In this document: positions 17,319 to 25,700 of the stretch, piece after piece
Layout of the letters: every line of letters starts with the position of its first letter
Position numbering within the stretch: position 1 is the stretch's first letter
Assembly: GCF_014653575.1 (NCBI RefSeq)
Contig: NZ_BNAQ01000006.1
Location: 124,001-188,000 of the forward strand
Reading direction: 5' to 3'
From: Sphingomonas glacialis
GTDB lineage: Bacteria; Pseudomonadota; Alphaproteobacteria; Sphingomonadales; Sphingomonadaceae
DNA: 64,000 bases
The notes under the pieces: model-generated
What the model saw: the letters and a program-made list of their open reading frames with translations, nothing else
Told to the model about the DNA's origin: nothing
Databases searched by the model: none
Program-made: the position numbers and the translations under genes

Positions 17319-18497
17319 TTATAATGGCAGGCCGACGTAATTCTCCGCCACCGCCGTCTGCATCGCGGTCGAGCTGGCGAGATAGGCGAGCTCGGCCGAT
17401 TGCATGCGGTGTTCGAACGGGCCGTCCTCGGGAAAGCGGTGCATCAGCTTAGTCAGGAACCAACTGAAACGCTCGGCCTTCCATATCCGTGCCAGCGCCT
17501 TGGCCTGATAGCCGTCGAGCCCGCTATCGTCGCCGCGCCGGTAATGCGCGATCATCGCCTGGCTGAGATAGGCGACGTCGGACGCCGCGAGGTTGAGCCC
17601 CTTCGCACCCGTCGGCGGCACGATGTGCGCCGCGTCGCCCGCGAGGAACAGCCGACCGTAGCGCATCGTCTCGAACACATACGATCGCAGCGGCGCGATC
17701 GACATTTCGAGCGCGGGCCCGCGCGTCACCGGGCCGGCGGCGAGCGGCGCGAAACGCGCCTCGAGCTCGTCCCACAACCGCGCCTCGGGCCATTGCTCGA
17801 TCCGGTCGGTCAGCGGCACCTGGATGTAATAACGGCTCCGCGTCGGCGAGCGCATCGAGGCGAGCGCGAATCCCTTGGGGCCATTGGCGTAGATCAGCTC
17901 GGGATGGCATGGCGGCACGTCGGCCAAGATGCCGAGCCAGCCGAACGGATAGACGCGCTCGAACTCGCGCCGCTCGGCCATCGGGATCGCTTTGCGCGAC
18001 GGGCCGTGAAAGCCGTCGCAGCCGGCGATGAAATCCGCCTCGATCCGCTGTTCGACGCCGTCGACGCTGAAGGTCACCGCCGCCCGGTCGTCGGTGAGAT
18101 CATGCAGCGCGACATCCGAAGCACCATAGACGATCTCGATCCCGCGGGCCGGCGCCGCATCCATCAGGTCGCGCGTCACCTCGGTCTGGCCATAGACGGT
18201 GACGCGCTTGCCGGTCAGCGCGGCGATGTCGATGCGGATCAGATGTTCGCCATCGGCGAGGTTGAAGCCGTCTTCGACCATCCCCTCGGCGGTCAGTCGC
18301 TCGCCGAGCCCGAGCTGGTGGAGCAGATCGGTCGTGCCGCGTTCGAGCACCCCGGCGCGGATTCGCCCGAGAACGTAATCGGGCGTCTGGCGCTCGATCA
18401 CGATCACATCGATTCCCTCGGCGCGAAGCAGATGCGCGAGCAGCAGCCCGGCAGGCCCCGCGCCGATCACCGCGACCTGCGTGCGGCGCGTGCTCAT
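17319..18497 (-). CDS. pobA: 4-Hydroxybenzoate 3-monooxygenase
   Basis: A 392-residue FAD monooxygenase that converts 4-hydroxybenzoate to protocatechuate using NAD(P)H and O2. It has the N-terminal GAGPAGLLLAHLL dinucleotide motif, IRAGVLERGTTDLL (typical of PobA), the mid DG motif GCDGFHGPSRKAIP, and the second FAD motif LAGDAAHIVPPTGAKGLNLA. The length matches Pseudomonas PobA. The ATG at 18497 overlaps the ligC stop (ATGA), so it is the last gene of the seven-gene minus-strand operon. It feeds the LigAB substrate directly. Confidence 0.95.
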   Translation of the reverse strand: MSTRRTQVAVIGAGPAGLLLAHLLRAEGIDVIVIERQTPDYVLGRIRAGVLERGTTDLLHQLGLGERLTAEGMVEDGFNLADGEHLIRIDIAALTGKRVTVYGQTEVTRDLMDAAPARGIEIVYGASDVALHDLTDDRAAVTFSVDGVEQRIEADFIAGCDGFHGPSRKAIPMAERREFERVYPFGWLGILADVPPCHPELIYANGPKGFALASMRSPTRSRYYIQVPLTDRIEQWPEARLWDELEARFAPLAAGPVTRGPALEMSIAPLRSYVFETMRYGRLFLAGDAAHIVPPTGAKGLNLAASDVAYLSQAMIAHYRRGDDSGLDGYQAKALARIWKAERFSWFLTKLMHRFPEDGPFEHRMQSAELAYLASSTAMQTAVAENYVGLPL

Positions 18498-19435
18498 GCC
18501 GCCAGCTGACGCTCGAGCTGGTCGAGAATGCGGTAGCACGGCATGACCTGCGCGACGCTCGCATTGGGCTCGCGCCCCTCGCGGATCGCCGCGACGAATT
18601 CGCGGTCCTGCAGCTCGATGCCGTTGCTCGACACCGCCACGCCCGACAGGTCGATCGGCTCCTCGCGCCCCGTCACGAGATCGTCGTAGCGCGCAATCCA
18701 GGTGCCGTTGTCGCAGATGTAGCGGAAGAAGGTGCCGAGCGGCCCGTCATTGTTGAAGCTCAGCGACAGCGTGCAGATCGCGCCGCTCTCGGCCTTGAGC
18801 TGGATCGACATGTCCATCTCGATGCCGAGCTCGGGATGGAGCGGCCCGGCGATCGCATTGGCCTGGACGATCGGCCCCGCCTGATAGGCGAACAGGTCGA
18901 CGGTGTGCGCGGCGTGGTGCCAGAGCAGATGGTCCGTCCAGCTGCGCGCCTCGCCTTTGGCGTTCATGTTCTTGCGGCGGAAGAAATAGGTCTGCACGTC
19001 CATCTGCTGGACAGCGAGGTCGCCCGCGACGATCTTGTCGTGAATGAACTGGTGCGACGGGTTGAAGCGCCGCGTATGGCCGACCATCGCGACGAGGCCG
19101 GTTTCCTCGGCCTTCGCCAGCACGGATTCACCGTCGGCGAGGCTGTCGCACAAAGGGATCTCGACCTGGACATGCTTGCCCGCCGCCATGCACTGGATCG
19201 CCTGCTCGGCATGCATCTGCGTCGGCGTCGCGAGGATCACCGCGTCGAGCCCGGGCTGTTCGAGCGCTTCGCTGAGCTCGGTGCAGGCATGCTGCACGCC
19301 ATATTTGGCGGCGACCGCCTGGGTCGGCTCCAATCGGCGGCCGACGATCGAAACGACCTCGACTCCGTCGATCTTGGCGAGGGCGTCGAGATGCTTTTCC
19401 CCGAAAGCGCCGGCACCGGCGAGGGCGATCTTCAT
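18494..19435 (-). CDS. ligC: 4-Carboxy-2-hydroxymuconate-6-semialdehyde dehydrogenase
   Basis: A 313-residue Gfo/Idh/MocA-type oxidoreductase with an N-terminal Rossmann motif (ALAGAGAFGEKH) and the typical VEIPLCDS segment. The length and position next to ligAB match LigC of Sphingobium. In that organism LigC oxidises the hemiacetal form of the LigAB product to 2-pyrone-4,6-dicarboxylate with NADP+. The ATG at 19435 overlaps the ligB stop. The assignment rests on family and context. Confidence 0.93.
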   Translation of the reverse strand: MKIALAGAGAFGEKHLDALAKIDGVEVVSIVGRRLEPTQAVAAKYGVQHACTELSEALEQPGLDAVILATPTQMHAEQAIQCMAAGKHVQVEIPLCDSLADGESVLAKAEETGLVAMVGHTRRFNPSHQFIHDKIVAGDLAVQQMDVQTYFFRRKNMNAKGEARSWTDHLLWHHAAHTVDLFAYQAGPIVQANAIAGPLHPELGIEMDMSIQLKAESGAICTLSLSFNNDGPLGTFFRYICDNGTWIARYDDLVTGREEPIDLSGVAVSSNGIELQDREFVAAIREGREPNASVAQVMPCYRILDQLERQLAA

Positions 19436-20274
19436 GGCAATGGCTCCAGAACGATGTGGCCGACGGCGGTGTTCGACGCCGGCACGTGATAATGACGGTG
19501 CAGTTCGCGCACCTCGGGCCCCAGCGCGCCGCGCATGATGAGCCACATGACGAGTTCGATCCCCTCGCTCCCCGCTTCGCGCAGATAGTCGATGTGCGGC
19601 ATGTGCCGCAGCGCCTCTGGGTCGGCGGTGAGCTTGTCGAGGAAGGCGGTGTCCCACGCCTTGTTGATCAGACCGGCGCGCGGCCCCTGGAGCTGGTGGC
19701 TCATGCCGCCCGTGCCCCAGATCTGCACGTTGAGATCCTCCGGGTAGCTCGCCACCGCCCGCGCGATCGCCTCGCCGAGCAGCCAGCAGCGGTTGCCCGA
19801 CGGCGGCGGATAGGTGACGACATTGACCGCGATCGGCACGACCTTGACCGGCCAGGCATCGACCTGCCCGAACATCAGCGACATCGGCACGGTCAGCCCG
19901 TGGTCGACCGCCATCGCGTTGATGATCGTCATGTCGAATTCGTCGAGGATGCAGCTCTGCGCGATGTGCCAGGCGAGATCGGCATGGCCCTGCACTTCGG
20001 GCACTGGGCGCGGGCCCCAGCCCTCGTCGGCGATCGGGAAGCTCTCGGCGCACCCGATCGCAAAGGTCGGGATGAAGGTCATGTCGAACGCCGAGGCGTG
20101 ATCGTTATAGACCAGGATCACGACGTCGGGCTTCGTGTCCCGCTCATAGGCCCGCGCGAACTCGTAACCGGCGAAGACCGGCTGCCAATAGGGCTCGTCG
20201 GCCTTGCCGTTGTCGAGCGCGGCGCCGACTGCGGGGATGTGGCTGGTCGTGATGCCGGCGGTGATGCGGGCCAT
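19432..20274 (-). CDS. ligB: Protocatechuate 4,5-dioxygenase, beta subunit
   Basis: A 280-residue catalytic subunit of the class III extradiol dioxygenase. His12 in TTSHIPAVG and the histidine in VYNDHASAF are the Fe(II) ligands by comparison with LigB. WGTGGMSHQLQGPRAG carries the catalytic histidine region. Starts further upstream in this frame would run into ligA. The ATG at 20274 follows the ligA stop directly. The alpha-beta complex opens protocatechuate between C4 and C5. Confidence 0.96.
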   Translation of the reverse strand: MARITAGITTSHIPAVGAALDNGKADEPYWQPVFAGYEFARAYERDTKPDVVILVYNDHASAFDMTFIPTFAIGCAESFPIADEGWGPRPVPEVQGHADLAWHIAQSCILDEFDMTIINAMAVDHGLTVPMSLMFGQVDAWPVKVVPIAVNVVTYPPPSGNRCWLLGEAIARAVASYPEDLNVQIWGTGGMSHQLQGPRAGLINKAWDTAFLDKLTADPEALRHMPHIDYLREAGSEGIELVMWLIMRGALGPEVRELHRHYHVPASNTAVGHIVLEPLP

Positions 20275-20275
20275 G

Positions 20276-20746
20276 TCAGTTCTCCGCCGTCGGCGCGTTG
20301 GGGATTTCGGCGGCGATCTCGGCCACCTCGGCGAGCGCGGCTTGCTCGGCATGCGAGCGCAAGCCCTCGGGCGAACGCCCACCGCCGAGCATCATCGCGG
20401 CATATTCCTCCTGGCTCATGCCGGTCATCGTGCCTGCGGCATATTGGAAGCTCTTGCCGTCGGTGGAGAAGATCTTCGCCAGGAAATAGATGTTCCCCCC
20501 TTCGTCGAGCATCGCATTGTAATCGCGCGCCAGCACCGCCGCCTTTTGCGCGTCGGTGAGCGGCCAGGCGTCGAGATAGGCGCGCTCGTCGGCCTTGAAC
20601 CTTTCGCGATTTCCGGCCTGCATCAGGCTGAAGGCGAACTGGTTGAGGTGGAAGCCTTTGCGCGCACGCGCCGCGGTGTAGACGCGCGTGCCGGGGATCG
20701 TCTCCAGCTCGGCGAGATAGGCGTGAATGTCGCGTGGTGCCGTCAT
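20276..20746 (-). CDS. ligA: Protocatechuate 4,5-dioxygenase, alpha subunit
   Basis: A 156-residue small subunit that caps the LigB active site. The core (RKGFHLNQFAFSLMQAGNRE, then DYNAMLDEGGNIYFLAKI and MTGMSQEEYAAMMLGGGRSP) is typical of LigA. It carries an Ala/Glu-rich C-terminal extension of about 15 residues compared with the classical 139-residue protein. The ATG at 20746 overlaps the Rieske gene stop (ATGA). Confidence 0.95.
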   Translation of the reverse strand: MTAPRDIHAYLAELETIPGTRVYTAARARKGFHLNQFAFSLMQAGNRERFKADERAYLDAWPLTDAQKAAVLARDYNAMLDEGGNIYFLAKIFSTDGKSFQYAAGTMTGMSQEEYAAMMLGGGRSPEGLRSHAEQAALAEVAEIAAEIPNAPTAEN

Positions 20747-21774
20747 GCCCTTGCCGCCTCGGCGGCGATCAGGCGGCGGATGATCTGCCGCGCGCGCGTG
20801 CCGCCCTCGTCGATATTGTAGGCGTTGAGCTTGAGATCGGGGTTGAGCGCGATCGCGCGCTGCTGCGCCTCGAGGATTTCCTTGTCCTCCAGGAACACGC
20901 CGCCCTGCGCGCGCTTGAAGCGCGCGGTGAAGCCGGGATCGTCCTGGTCGAAGCTGCGCGCCATGCCCCAGAAATAGTGCATCGTGCCGTCGCTCTCGGG
21001 GGTCATGCAATCGACCACCATCCCGCGCACGCCCTGGTCATGGCTCTCGAGTGTCGCGCCCGCGCCGACCGGCGCGACGCCGACGTCGATCATCACCGAG
21101 GAGGGCGCGAGGAATTCGCAGATCTGCCAGCGATCGACCGGCCCGGGCTGCTTGAGCGCGCCTCGCCAGAAGGGCGGCGCATCGACGCCGGGCATCCAGC
21201 GCGCGACATAGGCGCGGTCGCCCTCGACGCGCGTCTGGAGCGGCGCTTCCATCAGTTCGGGCTGGCCGATCGAGCCCGAATGGACGTGCGTCTCGTGCGT
21301 CAGGTCCATGAGGTTGTCGATCATCAACCGGTAATCCGCCGCGACATGATAATAGCCGCCGTCGAAGGTCCAGCCCGGCGTCGAGCATGGCCACAGATCG
21401 GGGATCAGCGCTTCGTCGGCGCGGGCTTTGTCGCCGACCCACAGCCACACGAAGCGATGCTTCTCGGCGACGACATAGGTCTCGGCGCAGACGCGCGTAT
21501 TCACGCGGTCGGTCTTGAGCGGCATTTCCTCGGCGACACCGTCGGGGCCGAGCTTCAGTCCATGATATTTGCAGCGGATCGAATCGCCTTCGCGGATCCC
21601 CATCGACAGCGGCAGCAAGCGGTGCGGGCAGGCATCGCGCATCGCCACGACCTGCCGGTCGAGCTTGCGATAGAGCATGATTGGCACGCCGCAGATCGTG
21701 CGCGCGAGCGGCTGATGGTCGACTTCGCTATCCCAGCCGGCGACGTACCAGGCGTTGGTGACCCAGGTGCTCAC
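20743..21774 (-). CDS. Rieske [2Fe-2S] oxygenase, VanA-like
   Basis: A 343-residue oxygenase component. The Rieske centre is C49-P-H51 and C68-K-Y-H71. The mononuclear iron site DNLMDLTHETHVH gives His160 and His165. It resembles aromatic O-demethylases of the VanA/phthalate-dioxygenase type that act on methoxylated benzoates. No reductase or ferredoxin gene is adjacent, so electrons must come from elsewhere. The GTG start at 21774 overlaps the ligJ stop. Vanillate demethylation to protocatechuate is the plausible role, but the substrate is not proven. Confidence 0.85.
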   Translation of the reverse strand: MSTWVTNAWYVAGWDSEVDHQPLARTICGVPIMLYRKLDRQVVAMRDACPHRLLPLSMGIREGDSIRCKYHGLKLGPDGVAEEMPLKTDRVNTRVCAETYVVAEKHRFVWLWVGDKARADEALIPDLWPCSTPGWTFDGGYYHVAADYRLMIDNLMDLTHETHVHSGSIGQPELMEAPLQTRVEGDRAYVARWMPGVDAPPFWRGALKQPGPVDRWQICEFLAPSSVMIDVGVAPVGAGATLESHDQGVRGMVVDCMTPESDGTMHYFWGMARSFDQDDPGFTARFKRAQGGVFLEDKEILEAQQRAIALNPDLKLNAYNIDEGGTRARQIIRRLIAAEAARA

Positions 21775-22796
21775 AATCCGCGCTCCTTCAATTTGGCATC
21801 GAGCCGCGGGAAGACGCGGCGCGCATTGCCCGCGAAGATCGCAGCGCGCTCGTCCTCGGGAATGGCCAGCGCGTCGACATAGCGCTTGGTGTCGTCGAAA
21901 TAGTGGCCGGTCTGCGGATCGATCCCGCGCACCGCGCCGACCATCTCGCTGCCGAACAGGATGTTCTTGCTGTCGATGACTTCGGCCAGCAGGTTCACGC
22001 CGGGCTGGTGATAGACGCAGGTGTCGAAATACACGTTGTTCATCAGATGCGTCGCCAGATCGGGCTGCTTGAGCATGTCGGCGAGCCCGCGATAGCGCCC
22101 CCAATGATAGGGCACCGCGCCGCCGCCATGCGGGATGATGAAGCGCAGCGTCGGAAAATCGCGGAACAGGTCGCCCTGGATCAGCTGCATGAACGCGATC
22201 GTGTCGGCGGCGATGTAATAGGCGCCGGTCGCGTGCATCGCCGGATTGCACGATCCCGAGACGTGGATCATCGCGGGCACGTCGAGCTCGACCATCTTCT
22301 CGTAGAAGGGATGCCAGAAGCGGTCGGTCAGCGGCGGCGCGGTGAAGTGGCCACCGCCGGGATCGGGATTGAGGTTGCAGCCGATGAAGCCAAGCTCGGT
22401 AACGCAGCGCTCGAGTTCGGCGATCGAGCCCGCCATGTCGGCCTGCGGGTTCTGCGGCAGCATGCACACGCCGACGAAGGTTTCCGGGTATAGGTCGCAG
22501 ACGCGCGCGATCAGGTCGTTCGACACCTGTGCCCATTGCAGCGCGATGCTTTCGTCGCCGACGTGCGGCGCCATCGTCGAGGCGCGCGGGCTGAAGATCG
22601 TCATGTCGGCGCCGCGCTCGCGGATCAGCTTGAGCTGGTTCGCCTCGATCGTCGCGCGGATCTCGTCGTCGCTGATCGCGGGGTAGGCCGGGACCGGGGT
22701 GCCCGCCTTGAACGCCGCGGTCTGTTCGGCGCGCCACGCGTCATGCTGGGGTGGGGCCGTGGTGTAATGGCCATGGCAGTCGATCACGAGGGTCAT
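21771..22796 (-). CDS. ligJ: 4-Oxalomesaconate hydratase
   Basis: A 341-residue amidohydrolase-type metalloenzyme, the same length as LigJ of Sphingobium. It has the N-terminal IDCHGHY metal motif (His8, His10), GCNLNPDPGGGHFTAPPLTD, and the HGGGAVPYHWGRYRG block. It hydrates 4-oxalomesaconate to 4-carboxy-4-hydroxy-2-oxoadipate. The ATG at 22796 overlaps the preceding gene by 4 nt. Confidence 0.95.
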   Translation of the reverse strand: MTLVIDCHGHYTTAPPQHDAWRAEQTAAFKAGTPVPAYPAISDDEIRATIEANQLKLIRERGADMTIFSPRASTMAPHVGDESIALQWAQVSNDLIARVCDLYPETFVGVCMLPQNPQADMAGSIAELERCVTELGFIGCNLNPDPGGGHFTAPPLTDRFWHPFYEKMVELDVPAMIHVSGSCNPAMHATGAYYIAADTIAFMQLIQGDLFRDFPTLRFIIPHGGGAVPYHWGRYRGLADMLKQPDLATHLMNNVYFDTCVYHQPGVNLLAEVIDSKNILFGSEMVGAVRGIDPQTGHYFDDTKRYVDALAIPEDERAAIFAGNARRVFPRLDAKLKERGL

Positions 22797-23671
22797 GCGG
22801 CACATCCGAGAGCAGGAGAAAGCCGCGCGTTGAGGAGCGCGAGCGTGGAATCGAGGGTATCGGTGGGGGCGACGCCGAGCGCACCGATCGCGCGCTGGCG
22901 CTCGGTGGTGGCGCGCGCCATTGCCGAGCCGGTGCCGAGGCCGTCGAGCGTCTTGACGACTTCGGCCATTTCCTCGGCGCGACGACCGCCATGGACGATC
23001 ATCCGTTCGAGATTGTAGGCGCCGCGCTCGGCCCACGGCCGCGCGCGTTCGCTGGCGTCGAGCGAGGCGAGCACTTCGTCGCGCACGCCCGCTGCTTCGG
23101 CGGCGAGCAGGCATTCGGCGGTGAGCGCCTCGAGCCCCTTGACCATAACCGAGCGGATCATCTTGATCGCACTCGCGGCGCCGATGGTGTCGCCGACGAT
23201 GCGGACGTTGGTGAAGCCGATAGCGGTTAGCGTTTCAGCGCCCGCTTCGGCATGGGGGCCGGCCACGAGCAGCGGCACCTTGCGACCGAGCGGATGCACC
23301 GGCGCCATCACCGCGACATCGACATAGCGGCCACCGGCCTGTTCGATCGCCTGCGCGGCGTGCCGCTTGGTTTCGGGGGCGACCGAGTTGAGGTCGCAGA
23401 ACAAAGCGCCGGGCGCGATCGAACGCGCGGTTTCTTCGGCGGCAGCGCGCGCCTGGTCGGCGGTGACGAGCGACAGGATCACCGCCCTGCCCTCGACCGC
23501 CTCGCGGTTGGTCATCACGGCTTCTGCATGCAGCGTGGCGAAGTCCGCTAGTTTGGCGGCGCGCGTCGCGGGATAGGCGAGCTCGCGGTCATATCCCGAT
23601 GCCGCGAGGCCACCGGCGAAGGCCATCGCCGCCTCTCCAAAACCGATGAAACTGGGATCTTGCGTCGCCAT
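22793..23671 (-). CDS. NAD(P)-dependent dehydrogenase, 6PGDH-like with DUF1932-type C-terminus
   Basis: A 292-residue protein with an N-terminal Rossmann domain (FIGFGEAAMAFAGGL) of the 6-phosphogluconate/beta-hydroxyacid dehydrogenase fold. The lysine-bearing helix (GAASAIKMIRSVMVKGLEAL) and a helical C-terminal domain follow. It is the first gene of the minus-strand operon, 52 bp after the LysR gene. It is not one of the named lig steps. It may handle a side product or a related aromatic acid, and no reaction can be assigned. Confidence 0.82.
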   Translation of the reverse strand: MATQDPSFIGFGEAAMAFAGGLAASGYDRELAYPATRAAKLADFATLHAEAVMTNREAVEGRAVILSLVTADQARAAAEETARSIAPGALFCDLNSVAPETKRHAAQAIEQAGGRYVDVAVMAPVHPLGRKVPLLVAGPHAEAGAETLTAIGFTNVRIVGDTIGAASAIKMIRSVMVKGLEALTAECLLAAEAAGVRDEVLASLDASERARPWAERGAYNLERMIVHGGRRAEEMAEVVKTLDGLGTGSAMARATTERQRAIGALGVAPTDTLDSTLALLNARLSPALGCAA

Positions 23672-23723
23672 GGCAGGTTGGTGGCAAAGCCGCGCCCGCC
23701 CCGCCAATCACAATTGCACGCTG

Positions 23724-24932
23724 CTATCGGTTTTCCGGAAGTCTCGTTTCTCCGACCGCTGCATGGAGCAGCTGGAGGAAATGCTCCTGCTCGGGCGTGG
23801 GCCGCCAATTCTGGCGCACGGTAAGCCCGATCGTCCGAACGGCGTGGTCGATCGGAGCCCCGATCTGAGACAGCACGCCGGTCGCGAGCTCGGGCGCGAC
23901 TTGGTCGGGCGACAGCAGCGTCAGGAAATCGCTGTCGCGCAGCACGCCGCGGATCACCATCACCGATCCGCATTCGATCGGGGCTTCGGGCACAGCGCCA
24001 TCGGCGAACAGGCCCTGCCATAACGTGCGCAGCGGCGATCCATGCGGGGCGGCGATCCACGGATAGCGCAGCAAGTCGGCGGGTTCGGGCGTGCGACCGG
24101 CGAGCGGATGATCGACACGTCCGACGATCACCAGCCGATCCTCGAACAACGGCTTTTGCTCGAGCCCGGCAGGCGCGACGTCGCGCAAGGCGCCGATCAT
24201 CACGTCGATCTCGCCATCGAGCAGCGGCTCGACAAGTTCGCGCCACGATCCCTCGCGCACGTCGACCGTGACACGCGCCTCGCTCCGCGCGAACGCCGCG
24301 ATCGCGTGCGGCAGGACGAGCGCGCGGCACAAGGGCATCGCGCCGATCGCTATCCGCTCGGCAGCCCCCTCTGGCAGCGCCTCGACCAGCCCGGCGGCGA
24401 GTTCGAGCACCGCCAGCCGCGCGCCGCGCGCAAGGCGTCGCCCCGCATGCGTCAACGCCACGCCGCGCCCGCGCCGCTCGACCAAAGGCACGCCGTACAG
24501 ACTTTCGAGATCGCGCACGGCTCGGTGCACCGCCGGCTGCGACTGCCCCTGCTGGAGCGCCGCCGCCGCGAAGCTGCCGGCATTCGCCAAGGCGAGGTAC
24601 GCGCGCAACTGCGTCGCGGTGATCAGCCGTTCGGGCCGCGCGAACCCCCGCGCCCCGCTGCGCGCACTCGCCCGCGACGCCTCGGCGAGCCGCGCATAGG
24701 CGGCGCGGATCCGCACCACCAGCGCAGCGCCGGGGGCGGTCGCGCTCACGCCGTCGGCGCGGCGATCGAGCAAGGCGACGCCGAGCTGCCGCTCGACCTT
24801 GGCGATCCCCTGCGTCAGCGCCGGCTGCGACAGATTCTCCGCCTCGGCCGCAAGGCTGATGCTGCCGAGCTCCGTCGCGGTCGCCAAGGCATGAAGGTGC
24901 CGGAGATTAAGGTCGAGCGGATCGTGCGCCAT
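23724..24932 (-). CDS. LysR-type regulator with two N-terminal HTH domains
   Basis: A 402-residue protein, about 100 longer than usual LysR regulators. A first winged HTH spans residues 10-68 (HALATATELGSISLAAEAEN, then QPALTQGIAKVERQLGVALL). A second LysR-type HTH spans 109-167 (LRAYLALANAGSFAAAALQQ, then QPAVHRAVRDLESLYGVPLV). The ligand-binding domain covers about 190-400. It lies between the two lig operons and so is the likely regulator of both, perhaps sensing protocatechuate or 4-hydroxybenzoate. The ligand is inferred from context. Confidence 0.92.
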   Translation of the reverse strand: MAHDPLDLNLRHLHALATATELGSISLAAEAENLSQPALTQGIAKVERQLGVALLDRRADGVSATAPGAALVVRIRAAYARLAEASRASARSGARGFARPERLITATQLRAYLALANAGSFAAAALQQGQSQPAVHRAVRDLESLYGVPLVERRGRGVALTHAGRRLARGARLAVLELAAGLVEALPEGAAERIAIGAMPLCRALVLPHAIAAFARSEARVTVDVREGSWRELVEPLLDGEIDVMIGALRDVAPAGLEQKPLFEDRLVIVGRVDHPLAGRTPEPADLLRYPWIAAPHGSPLRTLWQGLFADGAVPEAPIECGSVMVIRGVLRDSDFLTLLSPDQVAPELATGVLSQIGAPIDHAVRTIGLTVRQNWRPTPEQEHFLQLLHAAVGETRLPENR

Positions 24933-24939
24933 ACCCTCT

Positions 24940-24956
24940 CATAGTATAATCTTATG
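24940..24956. promoter_or_regulatory. Candidate LysR binding site between the lig operons
   Basis: An AT-rich partial palindrome CATA-N9-TATG in otherwise GC-rich DNA contains the LysR-type T-N11-A spacing. It lies just ahead of the LysR gene and 70 bp upstream of ligK, a fitting place for shared control and autoregulation. Confidence 0.5.
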
Positions 24957-25025
24957 GCCGTGCACGAGATTTGATTTGGGGGTTTCGGCCGCGCCGGGCA
25001 CTCCGACGCCGCAAGGAGAGTGAGC

Positions 25026-25700
25026 ATGGCCGGACGCGTGGTACGCGAGATTTCGCGAGTGGAGCAGAGCGTGATCGATGGTCTCGCCCATGCCGGCGTG
25101 GCGACGGTGCACGAGGCGCAAGGGCGCATCGGCCTGCTCGCGCACTATATGCGGCCGATCTATTCGGGTGCGCGGATCGCCGGATCGGCGGTCACCATCT
25201 CGTCGCCGCCGGGCGACAATTGGATGCTCCACGTCGCGATCGAGCAATTGAAGGACGGCGACATCCTCGTTCTCGCGCCGACCTCGCCGTGCGTCGACGG
25301 CTATTTCGGCGACCTGCTGGCGACCAGCGCGATGGCACGCGGGTGTCGCGGGCTGGTGATCGATGCGGGCGTGCGCGACGTGCGCGACCTCAAGGAGATG
25401 GGCTTTCCCGTCTGGTCGAAGGCGGTGTTCGCGCAAGGGACGATCAAGGCGACCTTGGGCTCGGTCAACGTGCCGATCGTCTGCGCGGGCGCGGCGATCG
25501 AGGCGGGCGACGTGATCGTCGCCGATGACGACGGCGTCTGCGTCGTCAAACGCGCCGATGCGCCCGCCGTGCTCGAGGAGGCGCGCAAGCGCGAGGCGAA
25601 CGAGGAATCGAAGCGCCAGCGGCTCGCGGCGGGCGAACTCGGGCTCGACATCTACGACATGCGCGGCAAGCTCGAAGCGCTGGGGCTGCGCTATGAGTGA
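25026..25700 (+). CDS. ligK: 4-Carboxy-4-hydroxy-2-oxoadipate aldolase
   Basis: A 224-residue aldolase of the HMG/CHA (RraA-like) family. It splits the pathway intermediate to pyruvate and oxaloacetate and usually also decarboxylates oxaloacetate. Characteristic blocks are VATVHEAQGRIGLL, GDNWMLHVAIEQ, and the metal/pyruvate site GDLLATSAMARGCRGLVIDA with GVRDVRDL. AAGGAG at 25013-25018 is 7 nt before the ATG at 25026. The GTG at 25020 is too close to serve. It is the first gene of the plus-strand lig operon. Confidence 0.94.
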   Translation: MAGRVVREISRVEQSVIDGLAHAGVATVHEAQGRIGLLAHYMRPIYSGARIAGSAVTISSPPGDNWMLHVAIEQLKDGDILVLAPTSPCVDGYFGDLLATSAMARGCRGLVIDAGVRDVRDLKEMGFPVWSKAVFAQGTIKATLGSVNVPIVCAGAAIEAGDVIVADDDGVCVVKRADAPAVLEEARKREANEESKRQRLAAGELGLDIYDMRGKLEALGLRYE

